From Agroathelia rolfsii (taxonomy: Eukaryota > Basidiomycota > Agaricomycetes > Amylocorticiales > Amylocorticiaceae), in NCBI GenBank assembly GCA_018343915.1, contig JABRWF010000006.1:3100001-3164000 (forward strand): DNA of 64,000 nucleotides, given 5' to 3'. This document shows, in pieces, positions 12,836 through 25,657 of the stretch (position 1 is its first letter; the number at the start of each line of letters is the position of its first letter). The notes under the pieces were generated by a model. It worked only from the letters and a program-made list of their open reading frames with translations. It was not told where the DNA came from and searched no databases. The position numbers and the translations under genes are program-made.

Positions 12836-15237
12836 GATGAGCTAACGAAGAATGAGAGGAGAGGAATGGGGGTGTTTCAGCTCAAGCGTTCAAGTGTCGC
12901 TAGTGAGGTTGTTCAAGTTGAGGGTTGAGAGTCGTACCTTCGCCGAATAAATGCTAATCAATTTCAGCATCCGTTTGTAAGTTCATGCTTATCATTACTC
13001 CTTAATTACCTTTTTTAAATAGGGGTATACAGCGGTATGCAAAATTGATTGCTACCCTCCGTTGCCTTGTAGCTATAAATGCTTTGCCTATATAATTGAA
13101 ACCCTCAATTTTCAAGACTTTACAGCTCCATCAGATATGTTTATTTGCTCAGAACATCCCACTGTAACGAACTGCCTCGTTACGGGAGAGACAAGCAACT
13201 CCTCCTAGTCAATGTAAGACTCAACGAAAACTATAAGACTGTAAGAGTGACGACTTGTCAGTGTGACATCCGCTTCTGGGAAACCAGCGGCGCGAGCAAA
13301 CACGGCAGGGGGTTTCAAATGATATTCGCATTAACGAGCCATATGATTGGCTAAGACTCATTTGCCGATCGGCTAAGGGCAAATATCATTTGAAATCCCC
13401 CGCTGTGAAACAGTATGCGCAGCGACAAGCTTCATTTGTCTCCAAAGTCGATGACTTGGAGCTCCTCCTGCTCGGCAACGCTTTGTTGATTCAAAACAGA
13501 CTACTGGCCTAGATCGATTGTCATTTCTTTGGCAACTTAACCGGCACTGGTATTCAACGCATTGGCAACGCCTAGAGCTCCACGATCTGCCTCAACAGTA
13601 CCGGAAAGGGATTGGTAACGGCGGCAATGCTCCTAGACGGTCTCCACTGTGCCGCACAATAGCCGAAGTGAAAAAAATTTGGTAGCACTTCGGTGCAAAA
13701 CGTTTAGTTTTTTCAACAGTCCCGAAACAGCAAAAGACGCCGTTTTATATCAGATGGAACAATCCAGTTGGATACACCTGGCTTGTCATAGCGTATAGCA
13801 GAAAGGCAACTCAATGGATAGTGCCCTTATGCTCCATGATGGATCTTGAGATCTTTACATCATCTCAGGGAAAGCGTTAACCTACACCAGACTTGCCTTT
13901 CTTTTGGCATATTAAACGGCTACCATACGAGGTATCGAGAAGGAGCGACATGTCTCGCAGTGTGCATGCTAGTGAACAGATATCGCATAGTAAATCAGGC
14001 CGATGTGGTCAATTTGCGACAGAGACGGACCAATCGTTGCTGACAAGTCCAACAAGTATATAACATGACATGACATGGAAACAGGTGATAAACAAGCAGC
14101 ACGTACACCTCACACAGTGGCTGGAAGAGCAAGTTAGTGGGGATAACTTCGAGGCGTAGATACCATTCATTTATCTCGGTATGTAAGGATAGGACTTGAG
14201 CGTGTCCGTGAGTATAATCGCATTTGTTTGTTATCAGCGCGCTTACTCCTGTTTTATGGTTCGCAGTTTAGACGACTACTCAAGAGAAGGTCTATAATTC
14301 ATAGCTCGTGGAACCTTCTCTTGTTTAGTTTTGTATCTCTTTTCTTTGAGTATTTCTCTTCTAAATTGCGTTTTCATATTCTGCATATACTTTTCGTCAC
14401 CCTACTTTATTTCGGAAACAGATGGAACATCCCTTCTTTTCCTGTAGCGTACTTGTACTGCCAGTAATGCATCGCACCTAGTACGTTATGTTGCGATAGC
14501 CCCAACCACAGATGTCGGTTGCGTATATCTAGAGGCGATATAATGTGGGGATTGCCGGTCGAGAACCAAATCTTCTGACAGCTCCTCAAGCACAACCTCG
14601 AATTCAAGTTCCAGATCGTCACGCATCATATTAGACAAGAGTTCAACTAATCCAGTCCGAACATGGTCATTTCAATTCCGTGACTTGCCAGTGGCGATCG
14701 AAGATGAATAAGGCAAAAGATGAATGCACCACAGGTAGGGTTTAGCCTGAGGCAGAAGAGCGACTAGAAGAAGCAGAGAACTCGTCTTCACAGGCTACAG
14801 CCATCATAGCCGCGAGTCTAGTGCAAAACCGATGATCGGTTAGTAGTGAGTCACGTGGAAGAATATCAATCACATGACTGTACTACTTAATATAGTAGTT
14901 AATATTGACTTTTCTAGTTGATCAACCCCAATTTAGTTATGTTGATTGGAAAAATCCTTGATTTTACGGACAGAACCAATTTACCCGCAATAAGCGGAAC
15001 AGGCCGACTTGGACTTTCACGACTCCGAGTCAACGCACATCGACTCCATAGCTTGTTTTGTAGTCCCCATCCTCTCATGCTGGCCTGCGCTGGTACGAAA
15101 GCGCATACATTGTCTATTGGATGGCAAACGTCCCTGCACATCCAGTCCGTATACCCCTTTTATATCCTCCGTGAAACTTCCTTCTTTGGCAAGGCTCAGA
15201 GCTAATTTGGACGTCAATCATACGCTAATTCTGACAG
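12836..15237. other. Gene-poor spacer with one hairpin
   Basis: Here 2.4 kb separate the membrane-protein gene from the DUF6533 gene. Open frames are short and resemble nothing I know. The unresolved first exon of the DUF6533 gene must lie near the right end. An imperfect inverted repeat (13301-13407) and a small stem (13663-13693, CCGAAGTG/CACTTCGG) are the only structures I noted. Confidence 0.5.
13301..13407. repeat. Imperfect inverted repeat (hairpin)
   Basis: Bases 13301-13330 and the reverse complement of 13378-13407 match at 25 of 30 positions around the shared core TTTCAAATGATATT, with a loop of about 47 bases. Four of the five mismatches are transitions. No target-site duplication was recognised. 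It could be a decayed small foldback element or a structured RNA. Confidence 0.65.
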
Positions 15238-17421
15238 TCCGCTTCGTTTGTAAATCTGTACTACCTCGATGCCTATGCCCTGGCTGCGTCCGGATCATTG
15301 TTGGTGTGTGGTATGAAATGCTGTGACGAACAACAACATGCTTAATCATATTGGCAGACGTATGATTACCTTTGTACGTTCCAACAAGAGGTGTGCTTTT
15401 TTTGTTCCCCTTTTTACGACTCAGGTCTGATTTATCTTGACAGGTGCAGTACGTTTGGAGTGCGGGTATAAGTATTGGGACAGTGCTGTTCTATATAAAC
15501 CGCTACTTGCCATTTGCCGACACATTCATCTTTATAAGCAGTACGCTTTTCTATCTAAATTCCAATTTCCACCAGCCACTGACAATACTTTGCTTGCTAG
15601 TCGTCGGAGGGGGGTTATCCCCCAAAGCATGCAATTTACTCGTTAAATGTGCTACTTGGATGATTGTAGCCGGCTCTCTTGTAGCTGAGAGTGAGTCATA
15701 CCGTGTTTAGTCAAGTGTAAGCCCCTACCTCTAATACTGAGCATATATAACAGCGATATTAGCTTTACGAACATCCGCTTTGTGGAATCGCAAGCGGTCG
15801 ATAACGATCTCTCTGTTTTCTATTCTCATCGTATGGTCATCCCTTGCCATGATGAATCAGGTCACAAGTTGACACAAGCCTTGTATCGTGGGCTAGATTT
15901 TGACAGGTGTAGCCATCGCCGTAACTTATCTCGAACTTAAGTCTGTGCACTGTAAGACCAAAAGCCATATTCCCTCTCTAGGCTCAGGCTTTTCATCGAG
16001 CTGACTGGACGTGTTCTAGACGTCGAACCCACTGATGGCACGCAGAATTGCACCATCGCGGGGTCGCCCAGTCGGATTATATTTGTCGCCTGGGTCTCAT
16101 TAGCGCTCTCAGAGACGAGTGGGTCACCATCTGTGTATTCCCTTTCTATAGACAGCTTGATAATCAAATCTGATGGCCTTGCAGTCATCTTCATTCTTAC
16201 CGTAATCAGAGCAGCCCAGCATCGTGAGTGGTCCTCTTCTGATTTTTCTGACAGCACCCTTCTGCAAGCCACCATCGCTCTTCTTCCTGTACCGGCAAGA
16301 AAGGAGAGACCTCGTACTCAATCCCTCGCTTGCCTTTTTCTGTTATCACAGTCCGTCAATCGTCCGCGAGATGGCTAAAGCGGCTATATCAGGACGGTAC
16401 GTGTCTTTTGCATTCATCTTACCATCGTGCCGCTAGTCAGCGCTTCTTGTATTCTCTTCTTCACGCGGCCAAATGTCTGTGATCGCGTACTTACCCTACC
16501 TCCATATAGGCCTACTCTTCTACATCTATCTCCTAGGTGCGTGTAAATGCCACCCGTCCCATGATCCATAAATCCATCATTGCTACCACCCGCATGATTA
16601 GCGGCAGTCCTCCATTCCGCTACCGCATTCTATATAAATGTTCAGATATATCATCATACCCATTGTCAGCGTCATCATCCCATTATAAATCATGAATCAC
16701 CGATTGTCTCTTTCTTAATTCCTTGGGTCCAGAGGCGCGGCACTAACGTACGGCAAATCACGCAGGCTTGTCATTCGCAAATATCCTCGTTCCGGCCCTA
16801 GGTCCTCCGCAGGTGTCTAATCTTATGGCTACGTAAGCCCATGGACCTTTTTTTCTGTTTATTTATTTATTGATGTTATCTCCTCCCTTCCTATTATTTC
16901 CCGTTATGACCGGGATTGCTGACAATCTCTCCCACACATATGTACATCTTTTTACCCAATATGCCCCTGTGCACCCTCGTCATACCCACCCCATACATAC
17001 AACCCTTTCTTCCTTCCCTTGCATGGTTCCCTTGGCGGCTAACAGCCCACAGCGAGTGATCCACTCCCTTCTCTGCAACCGTGTGATGTTCTTCATCCTC
17101 TCGCGCAGACACACGGCGACGGGGGACCCCAATAGCCTCGTGTTTACCTCGATCATGACCCTTACCTCGGGCGGAAACACAAGCTCAGGCTCGGGGTCCA
17201 GGGCGCTGATGACATCGACAGCGGATTTCTATTATGAAGACGCTGAGGGCTGGTGGGGGAGGGTCGAGGAGAACGGGGAGGACACTGGCCGCGGACATGC
17301 CGATGGCGGTGGTAGTAGTAGTCGTGGTGGTGGTGATGGCGGCGGTTATCATAGCAGTCGCAACGGCAGTGACCTGGATGGGATTCCTTTGCGAAACTTG
17401 GGTTCAAGAACTTTGGAATGA
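15238..17421 (+). CDS. DUF6533 family multi-pass membrane protein (first exon unresolved)
   Basis: DUF6533 proteins are membrane proteins of unknown function, abundant in Agaricomycetes. From the acceptor at 15236-15237 the frame reads VNLYYLDAYALAASGSLL. It splices to TYDYLCTFQQE (to 15390) and, after a 53-nt intron (15391-15443), to VQYVW, VLFYINRYLPFADTF and CATWMIVAGSLVAE. This is the family signature. After a further intron come TILALRTSALWNRKRSI near 15,770, NCTIAGSPSRIIFVAWVSLA near 16,060, VIFILTVIRAAQH near 16,185-16,220 and GLLFYIYLL near 16,510. The last exon holds RVIHSLLCNRVMFFILSRR followed by a G/S-rich acidic tail that stops at 17421. The initiating methionine lies upstream and was not found. 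Exons in the middle are approximate. Confidence 0.75.
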
Positions 17422-18282
17422 GGGATAAGAAAATGGATGATGCTACGCTATTACGAAACTTATAGAATGTATTGACGATGGATATAGATACTAAAACCTG
17501 GAATATTTGCGTGTATTATGATGGTCATGGGTACTCACCCGTGTATTCATAGCACCCAAAATCATGATTACACAAACACGGGTAATTGACGCTAAACCAT
17601 TATGGCAGTGAGCAGGCTTCAATAATCTGGATGGCGTACAACTGGACAGCCAGCTGCTAGCGTGCAAGGCATTATTATATTGAAACGAAACATTTGAAAA
17701 CGCCAATCAACCCTTTTCCTGTGAATGGACGGACCAACACCCCGTCAGCCATGGACCTGGCGGCATTCAATTTGAAGTTCTTACTATTGTGGGTTTTCCT
17801 TGTGCCCATATCAGTTACGTATAACGACAGCTAGTTCAAACCTGAAAAACCTTCGCGGCCTGCCCAGAGTTACCACCAAAGTGGTCCGTGAACTGCACAG
17901 CCTGAGCATACCCATGACGAGACTTCCAGTCTTCCCGTTGGATCACTACCACAGGGCCGCAGCGAAACGGCAACATCAACGATAATAGCATCGGATCGGC
18001 TCTTGGTATATAAAAACAACTGAATGCAAGTGTATATTATAATGTATGGTATACGTCACTTCTGCATATTTCATCTAATCCGGCCATTGGAAAGAATTCA
18101 ATGCTTGTATGAGTACGTTTAAAAGTTCACCAATGCTGGGCCACTGGGCAATTATACAGGACAAGAAACAACAAAAAAGGTTACCAGAGTAACCCACCTC
18201 CTTTTTTCTTTTCTTCATCAATATGAAAAAGAAAAGAAAAGAGAAAAGGCAATCAAGTAACAGACAATGAGAGTATTGTCCA
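17422..18282. other. Convergent spacer
   Basis: About 860 bases lie between the stops of the DUF6533 gene and the p47/Shp1 gene. I see no gene beyond short meaningless open frames. Confidence 0.55.
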
Positions 18283-20147
18283 TCACACCCAGCGCTGAAC
18301 GACGACGCTGTTTTTCAACCCCGCGGCCTCGACTGACTGGTTATCATCATCGAGGGTACGGTTCGGGAACGTCGTGCCGATTGTATATGGACGCGTGAGA
18401 TTCTCTGGGCGCGAGCTATGTAGAAAGATATAAACATATATGGTCAGATTACGAAATAAGAATAAAAACAAATAAATCAAACGAGGAAAACTAATTTGTG
18501 TAAAGCATGGAAGGAGAGCAACTTACGCATTGATAAAGTTCCGGAGATCCCTCACAGTGTGCGTCAAGTTCATTCTACACGTAATTCTGGAAGCCGAGTG
18601 GCAGCATCGGCAGTAGTAACATCCCAAGAAGGTTTAATTATTATCGAAGGAAAATAAAGCCGGCAAAGTTAGCCCAAACATGCGGTGCACAACAAAATGG
18701 ATCAAACGCACCTGGTCCCATCTGCCAATCTAATTTGTACACTCGTCGTCGGAAGTGACTGGTCCACCTCGAAGCGCGTGGTAATGGAAGACCTTGACTC
18801 GTCATTATTACTGCTGTTGCCACCACCAGCACTAGAAGGTGCTGGGAATGATCCAGGCATGTTGCCTGAGCTAGCTGCGGAACCGCTGCTCGAGCCCGCG
18901 ATTTCGGGTGTAGGCGCCCCTAGGCGTTGACCAGCACCGGAGAATGCAGCAGAAGATGAGCCGCCCCTCGGAGGTATGTAGTCTTCATGTAGACGCCGAG
19001 CTACGCGGAGCTCAACGGGCTGGTTAGTCTGTACGTTTAGTATGGAAGGTGGTGCACGTCTATAGATAAAATGTTGAAAAGAATGACCGTGGCAATTAGC
19101 CCATGAGAAAACTAAAACTTACAAACACACAAAAAAAAGCTCACCCTTCGTTGAGTTCTTTGAGGATTTGGTCATTCTGAGGTTCACCGTACCGCATCAG
19201 CGGGCCGTCCTCGACGCTGAAACCATCACGCCAAAAGGTGATGTACCGTATAGCTGTCTCTTGCTCTTCTTCTGTAATGCAAAGACAAAGAATGGAGGCG
19301 ATGTAAGCGCCAGGCTTCATGAATACGCCGAGCGGTAATCATCATCACCACTGGAAAGGGGGGTAGATAGGCTTACCAGGAGGTGCATTGGGATCGGGAA
19401 TGTACCTGCTTTCGATCTCGTCACTGCCAAGCGTATGACCGCCGCCCGAAAACACTTGTGAATGGCCTGAGGCAGCGTCTAAAGAAGGGGCAGGTCCCGC
19501 CCTGATAAAGCGTAAAAAATAACGAAAATGATGTGTAAAGGGCAAATCATGAACGGTATCAGAATTCGCCCGACGGTACAGTAAGAAAAGAACGGGTTAC
19601 ATACTCCGCAGCACGTCGAAGGAGATCTCTGACGGTGTTCCCACCTGGAAGAGCGCCTTGGCGGTCAGGGTTCTGCACCGATATCCCGCTGGCAACAGAT
19701 AGATGATGGATCAGAAACAGGATGTTGCGTGTGCTTGAAACATCACAGCGTGTTGTTACCTTCGTTCACCGCCTGCAAACCAGCTTTCGCCCTCATCGTT
19801 AGGAGGGCCATCCTCGTCATCTTCGTCGTCGTCATGGCCAAGGGAAGTGCCACCACCTGCGCCAAATCCGGAGGGAGGAGCAGGTGCCGAGTCGCTGGAC
19901 GTGAGATCACGGAAGCCTGAGATGCGCGGACGACTTCCCGAAGACGAGGAGCTGCGCACATGGCCCAATTTTAATTTTTGCTCTTCCAAGCAAGCCGTTT
20001 CGATGGAGTTGATGATATTCTGAGAACTAATTACCTAGATGAGGACGGGCCTGATGAAGACCATCCACCGATACGGCCAATTCGAGGCACCGTGTTTGAG
20101 GGCCGGAACCCGCCTCCAGTGGTTTTCTTTGGATCGCTGTCAGACAT
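18283..20147 (-). CDS. SHP1: p47/Shp1-type Cdc48 (p97) cofactor, SEP and UBX domains
   Basis: p47/Shp1 proteins link the AAA ATPase Cdc48/p97 to membrane fusion and ubiquitin-dependent tasks. Exon 1 starts [13 protein letters not shown] at 20147 and splices near 20,036 to give a serine run and [10 protein letters not shown]. An acidic stretch ([16 protein letters not shown]) precedes SWFAGGER, which joins [20 protein letters not shown] and [10 protein letters not shown], typical of p47. The SEP domain reads [12 protein letters not shown], then [20 protein letters not shown] and [18 protein letters not shown]-rich linker leads to the UBX domain, with [24 protein letters not shown] and the C-terminal [10 protein letters not shown]. 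The stop is at 18283-18285. No N-terminal UBA domain is seen, so the layout resembles the p37 branch unless an upstream exon was missed. Confidence 0.93.
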
Positions 20148-23100
20148 GATTTGTGATCAGATTAACGAGTGTTAGTGAGACGAAAAGCGTCGGTGGACAA
20201 GAGTGATTAGTAGACAGCCTCGGGCTCTGGCTGGGACGCGCGTACGCGGCGGCCCAGTTTACTTCCGACAAAGCCGGTTGTGGCGATCCACTCGCCAATT
20301 TAGGCAGTTGTATAGCCTCAAGCTGCGGCGCCGTTGCGACTCCCCACTTGTTCCTTGTTCTTTTCTTTCTCTCTCCTCAATGCTATGAGTGTCCTCGACA
20401 GTCGTACGATCCCCCTCTCTTGGTCTTATTTTCAGGTCATTTCGTAGGCTCCAACGGTGATCCTTCTCCGCATCAATGCGATATCAAAAATATACTACTC
20501 TCACCCCGGAAATTTATCATCGTCTAATGGAAGTGCTTGCAAGCGACTGCGCATCTCTCCACCGAAACCACTCGTACCCCAAGTTTATACTGATGTACTA
20601 TACAAATTTATCTCGCTTATGCTACGGGCTATGCATTATGCAAATGTAACAGTGCCCTGTAAATTTTTGTACTATTCTGCTGCCCGTTGGCACGCATTGG
20701 TCTCTCTTCTCCCCTTGTCCCTGGACTGCTGCGTATCATACTCAATCAGTCAACCTGTTCCTCAATTAAACGATATCTGTATCTCTCCTCAGCCTTGACC
20801 TTATGATGTGGACCTCTTGGAAGTCCGTTTAGACTTGTCGCCTCTCCTAGTATAACAATCGCTCCATAGGAGGATGGCGATAATACACTCCGACCAGACC
20901 ACTAAACCTCGCAACAGACTAAATTTCCTATCTGCATCTATCTTATCACAAGAATACTCCCAATGCGGTATACGCACCTAGAAGCCCACCCTTTATCTAC
21001 CTATTACATAAACAAGCCAACTTCCTCAAATAGACGGCCGATCATACAAACTTTGAGTCTGTTCGTGGGGCTAGCCATAATTGGTATGTTCGACAAAATA
21101 GAAGATTAGAAATAAACTCTAGTTTTCTTCACGTGACTCGTATTTTTTTGTTTATTTTCCCTATCTCTTCTTTATTTCTCTGAGAACAAGACAAATCCCA
21201 TTTCCGACTTATCTCATTCCATGGGTCTCTTGGCCATGCCGTCTGACCCCTCACTATTCACGAGTCTTGTTTCCCATTAGACTTCTCCCATGTGACCATG
21301 GAAAATGCATAACTTGGTACGGCGTGGGTATGCCATCGGCAGTAGGCATCGGCTTAGTAGGATCATGGTTCGTGTAACGTTTCTCCCGCGGTCAGTCCTG
21401 ATATAGGCATATCAGTCACTAATCTGCACCTACCGGGCGCTTACTGTCAGAAAGACCATCACGTCTATTTTGACGTCCAGCTGAGTGGTTCTACGTTGTT
21501 ATAACCCTCGGCGGAGAACATCCCCATTTCCGTATTTTCACCATTACTTCACATGTGACTCAGATCCTTTTTCAGCTCACATGAGCTTATCATGGTTTAC
21601 CTAGAAGATCCGCCGAACATCTGATGCTTAGGTATGTATATGGATCATATTATGCATAGCGTATGAAGAAGATAACAATGGAAAAGGAAGTGGAGAGATG
21701 GTCTCGATTGCAGTCATCTGCTGTTTCTCTTCGTCACCTATGTTATCATTTTGTCACATCGTCATCCCCATCAGAACACGCTGCACCAACACCCACGCCA
21801 GCATCATGTCACCTTCTCCAGCACTCTTCTTTCTTTCTTTTCCCGGACCCCGAAAAATGAACGCGGCCTAAATACGGATGTCATTTTGCCTGCAAGGAAG
21901 AGACGCAGGAAGTATAGATATCACCAACATCAACATCTACATAGATCATAGGGTATCAATGGCTGAGATAAAGTATGAAGTTTATTCCTATTTCGACCAC
22001 AACCCTGGTCACGTTGTATTGCCGATCACACTGCACTACAAGTCAACAATAAATCAACGGAGCTGACCAAACCCACAAAAAGGCTTCCAACTAGAAGCCA
22101 TTACACTGGTACTAATGTACGTAGAATATAAGTTATCCGTCCATCTCCTTGGCAGGGCATAGGGGCAATAGATGGCGGTCACCTTTTTTGTCCCTGAACG
22201 TCCTTGAAGGAACGGCCATAGCTAAAGCCTACGGCGACCATATTCCTTACGACATCCCGTTCACAGTTTAGATAGCTACAGACATCAATGATGGCCTCTA
22301 TTCAGTGCCGTGCATGATTGCTTTCTCAGAGTAAGTGGCGCACACAGGTATACGTGCAAGCTTTACACGTGTACTGAGCTCGAAGGATAACCGCATAAAT
22401 ACAACTGGCTGACATTTTTTCCTTTGACGAAAATCAGCTGAGAGATTCATTATCCTCAAACCCTTTCCACATGTAGGCATGCTCAGCCCAGCCGAGAGTT
22501 GGTCGGAACCTGTACGGAGTTGAGAAATGCGCGACATATTAAGCGAGACAGTTGCGAGATGGGTAAGTCTTAGCGCTCGACTTGGGGTCCATGTGTCAGG
22601 CTTGTGCGAGTATGCATCGGCACCTGTGTTTTTCACGCAACATGCGTATCTGCGTATACTCTTTTGCTTCTTCTTGAATATATTCTTTCTGATCAAAGAA
22701 CAAGCGCTCAAGCCTTTTAATTGTGATTACAACCATCGATAATAGATAGCACATGATTGTATGCATACCTGTCTTTCTGGGTTTGTGATAGTTCACTAAC
22801 ACCTATAGGAGCGCCGTACTCAAGACGCTTTGATTTCGACAGGCTCTTTCTGTTCGGTTAGGATTCTAGAACGCAAAGAAGTCGGCACATACTTTGCCGG
22901 GTGACTCGCATACACTTGTAGAGCTCTATTAAAATGCACTTCCCTCTTTTCTTGACTCTATATCTTTTCTATATGAGATGACCTGCTGATTTGATCCATA
23001 ATTATGATGCGCTTGACACGTTCTCCATACGATCATATCATCTCTGGTCTCTGTTTGTATCATTCAGTGATACAAGACCCACCGTGGCGCAAAGCACGCG

Positions 23101-25657
23101 CTGCATAAACATATGCATGATCGAGCACGCGATCAGCAACACCGGAAGCGGAAAGCATAGTATGCTATCATCAACTTCTTCCTCGCCTGTTCTGCTTCCC
23201 CGCCTTGTCTTTTTTCGCACTTTGGCATTACCTTCAAAGTTTTCTCCGTTTCATAAGATGCATGGATATTCTCACCATCCATATAGAAGCTAAGCGGAGA
23301 AAGGTGATCACTGGTCGGAGATACCGTTTTCCGGAAAACACAACCGATTATCTCATCCATAATTTGGGTACAAGTAATACATCCAAATCCATACAGGTTA
23401 TTTTTTTCAAGTTCTCAGGTATAACTCCCCGACTCGGAGTCGGACACCTATGACCTTCCCAAATGCGGCAGAGAAACCATTTACGGCCTACTGAAAGGCA
23501 TTCTTTCCATGATATCCCTATCGAGATATGCTGCTATTGACATGATTTATGTACGGCTGCCATCTCTTCATCAGAAATAATCATCGATATGGATCGCTGG
23601 GCGGTACATTTAATTTATCTTCTAGTCTACTTGGAATCTTGCCTCACCTAGCAGTCAAACCTTCTAGAGCCATACTCTTTAGAGATTCCGGATTTCCTTT
23701 GTACATCTATAACAAAACACTAAGCTTCTGGGATAATGAGGACGTATAGTCGTGAGCCCGGACCCTAGCTTCCAGACACCTATGACGAAAATAAAACAGA
23801 GGGCATAGAGATGAAAGCAACTTGAACCGATGCTTTCTGAATGTATGATCTTAGACTGTACATGTAAATCACGGGTCTGAGAGCCTGAAACTGGACACCC
23901 ATTTCCCATTGATATAGCCGAGGAGAAGAAGGGGTATAACATGATGCATGACGTTGATAACAGCAACCATGAGCCCAGGCAGCATTTGCCCTCTCTCTAT
24001 ATCCGGCGGATTCGTCTTCTTTTTCCCATCTTCATTCCCTTTTCAATCGAGGGATAGCGTCATGATATTCATTGTATGTGTAGTACCTGTGATGAAATGA
24101 CAACTTGTAATTTCAAAGAGAAAATAAATAAATAAAATATTGAGTTGTGCGAGTATTACACCTATGGAAACTGGAAGCCTAGGAACCAGAGACTAGTATG
24201 CATGGTGAATACAAACTACTATAGTATCGAATTCTGGTTACGAGCCGAAGCTAAAAAAACCCGCTCAATCCGAAGGCTATTTGACCTTGAGTGCCCATTA
24301 CTAGCATCAGTTCAGGCTTGCAAATAAACATGATGTTCCGCGGTTATTATAATTTAACCAGCATAGCATCCCATCAATCTGTACATTACTATGTGAATGT
24401 TACTTGTGTATCTGATTCGTTCTATCACAGGGCGCTAATTATGAGGCGTTGATCCATCTATGAGTACACGGACCCATTATATTACCGGCAGGTCCTTTTC
24501 GGCGCCTTAGCCAATTATCTCAGCTGCAGGGCTGGCACTGGCATTTCCCCGCGCCGTCCGAGTTACTCACTGCTTGAATGCTTACCGACTGGGCGATAAA
24601 TACTACGTTTTTGTTTTTGACATTGCATTGACGTCTGTCTGTCAGAAGGATCATGGATTTCTTCGACTCGGAAGCGATTCTCTGCTAGTATGCCTGAAGC
24701 TCCGATTCAGTCGCGTTGAGTTCCGAGCAGTAACCGATACACCGTCATATATTATAATTCATTAGCAGAATGCAGGCTGTACATTACACCAGTGTATATC
24801 GATACACGATGTGCAAGCATCAACACATGGCGTGTCTGGGGAAGACAGCAGATGACCGAGGCCGAAAAACCGAACCATGTAATCCATCACTGCATAGTCA
24901 TGCACATTAGAGCACACTCCAATTGTGTACATGTTTTTGGAATCTCTAGCACTAGTACTGTAACTATAACCACTAGTACGATCAATGCACTGCATATTAC
25001 ACCACTGGACAATGTAGATGTAATCTCATGCTTAAAGTTCTACAGTCAATGATTTTAAATGACGTAGGACAAGATATAGTCTGTAAAAGAACGCATTACA
25101 CTAGATTTAGGAAATGCTGTGAGGCAATCTATTTATATACGCTGCCAACTGGTGTTTAAGTCGCGTGTTGAGTAGATTAACTTGAACAAGTCAACCATAG
25201 AGCTGTCGGTAGCTTCGCTATTCCGCCAGCCACTTTCGTTTCCCCTTGATCGTGGTTATTTATTACTAATGCGTCATCGCTGTTGGGACAGTGCCAGGGC
25301 GCAAAGCTCATTCGGGTCAGGACTGGATGCCAATATTGTTATTAATCGCTCAAATCGAAACGCCGGAGAAAGCGACCAATCGGGGTACGCAAATGTCCGA
25401 TTATCGAGATCCAATCAAGAAGAGAAGAGGCAGGTGGTCCAGCGGGACCCCCCCCCCGGCGTCCATGGCTCTTTCGGTAGTCGTAGACTCCGTCACGTTG
25501 GGACATGTCCTTCCGACTGGCAATCTCTCATATTCATTATTCTCGATATATAATAAGCTGAACACCATGGCCCCATACTGCTTCTCCAGCTCACTCAGAC
25601 CTGCGACTGGCTCTCAGTCGTCGCTACGATCGCTATTACTAGAGTATCAGCCCCATC
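20148..25657. other. Large gene-poor spacer
   Basis: These 5.5 kb lie between the divergent starts of the p47/Shp1 and P450 genes. Open frames up to about 137 codons exist (for example 22298-22711, minus) but have no recognisable domain, no matching splice partners and ordinary noncoding composition. No RNA gene was recognised. The right end carries the P450 promoter. Confidence 0.5.
25547..25553 (+). promoter_or_regulatory. Putative TATA box of the P450 gene
   Basis: TATATAA lies about 105 bases upstream of the chosen P450 start codon at 25658. The position suits a core promoter with a short leader. This is a motif-based inference. Confidence 0.45.

Noticed and set aside
22298..22711. 137-codon open frame on the minus strand in the large spacer
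   Set aside because: No recognisable domain, no splice partner, and composition like the surrounding noncoding DNA.
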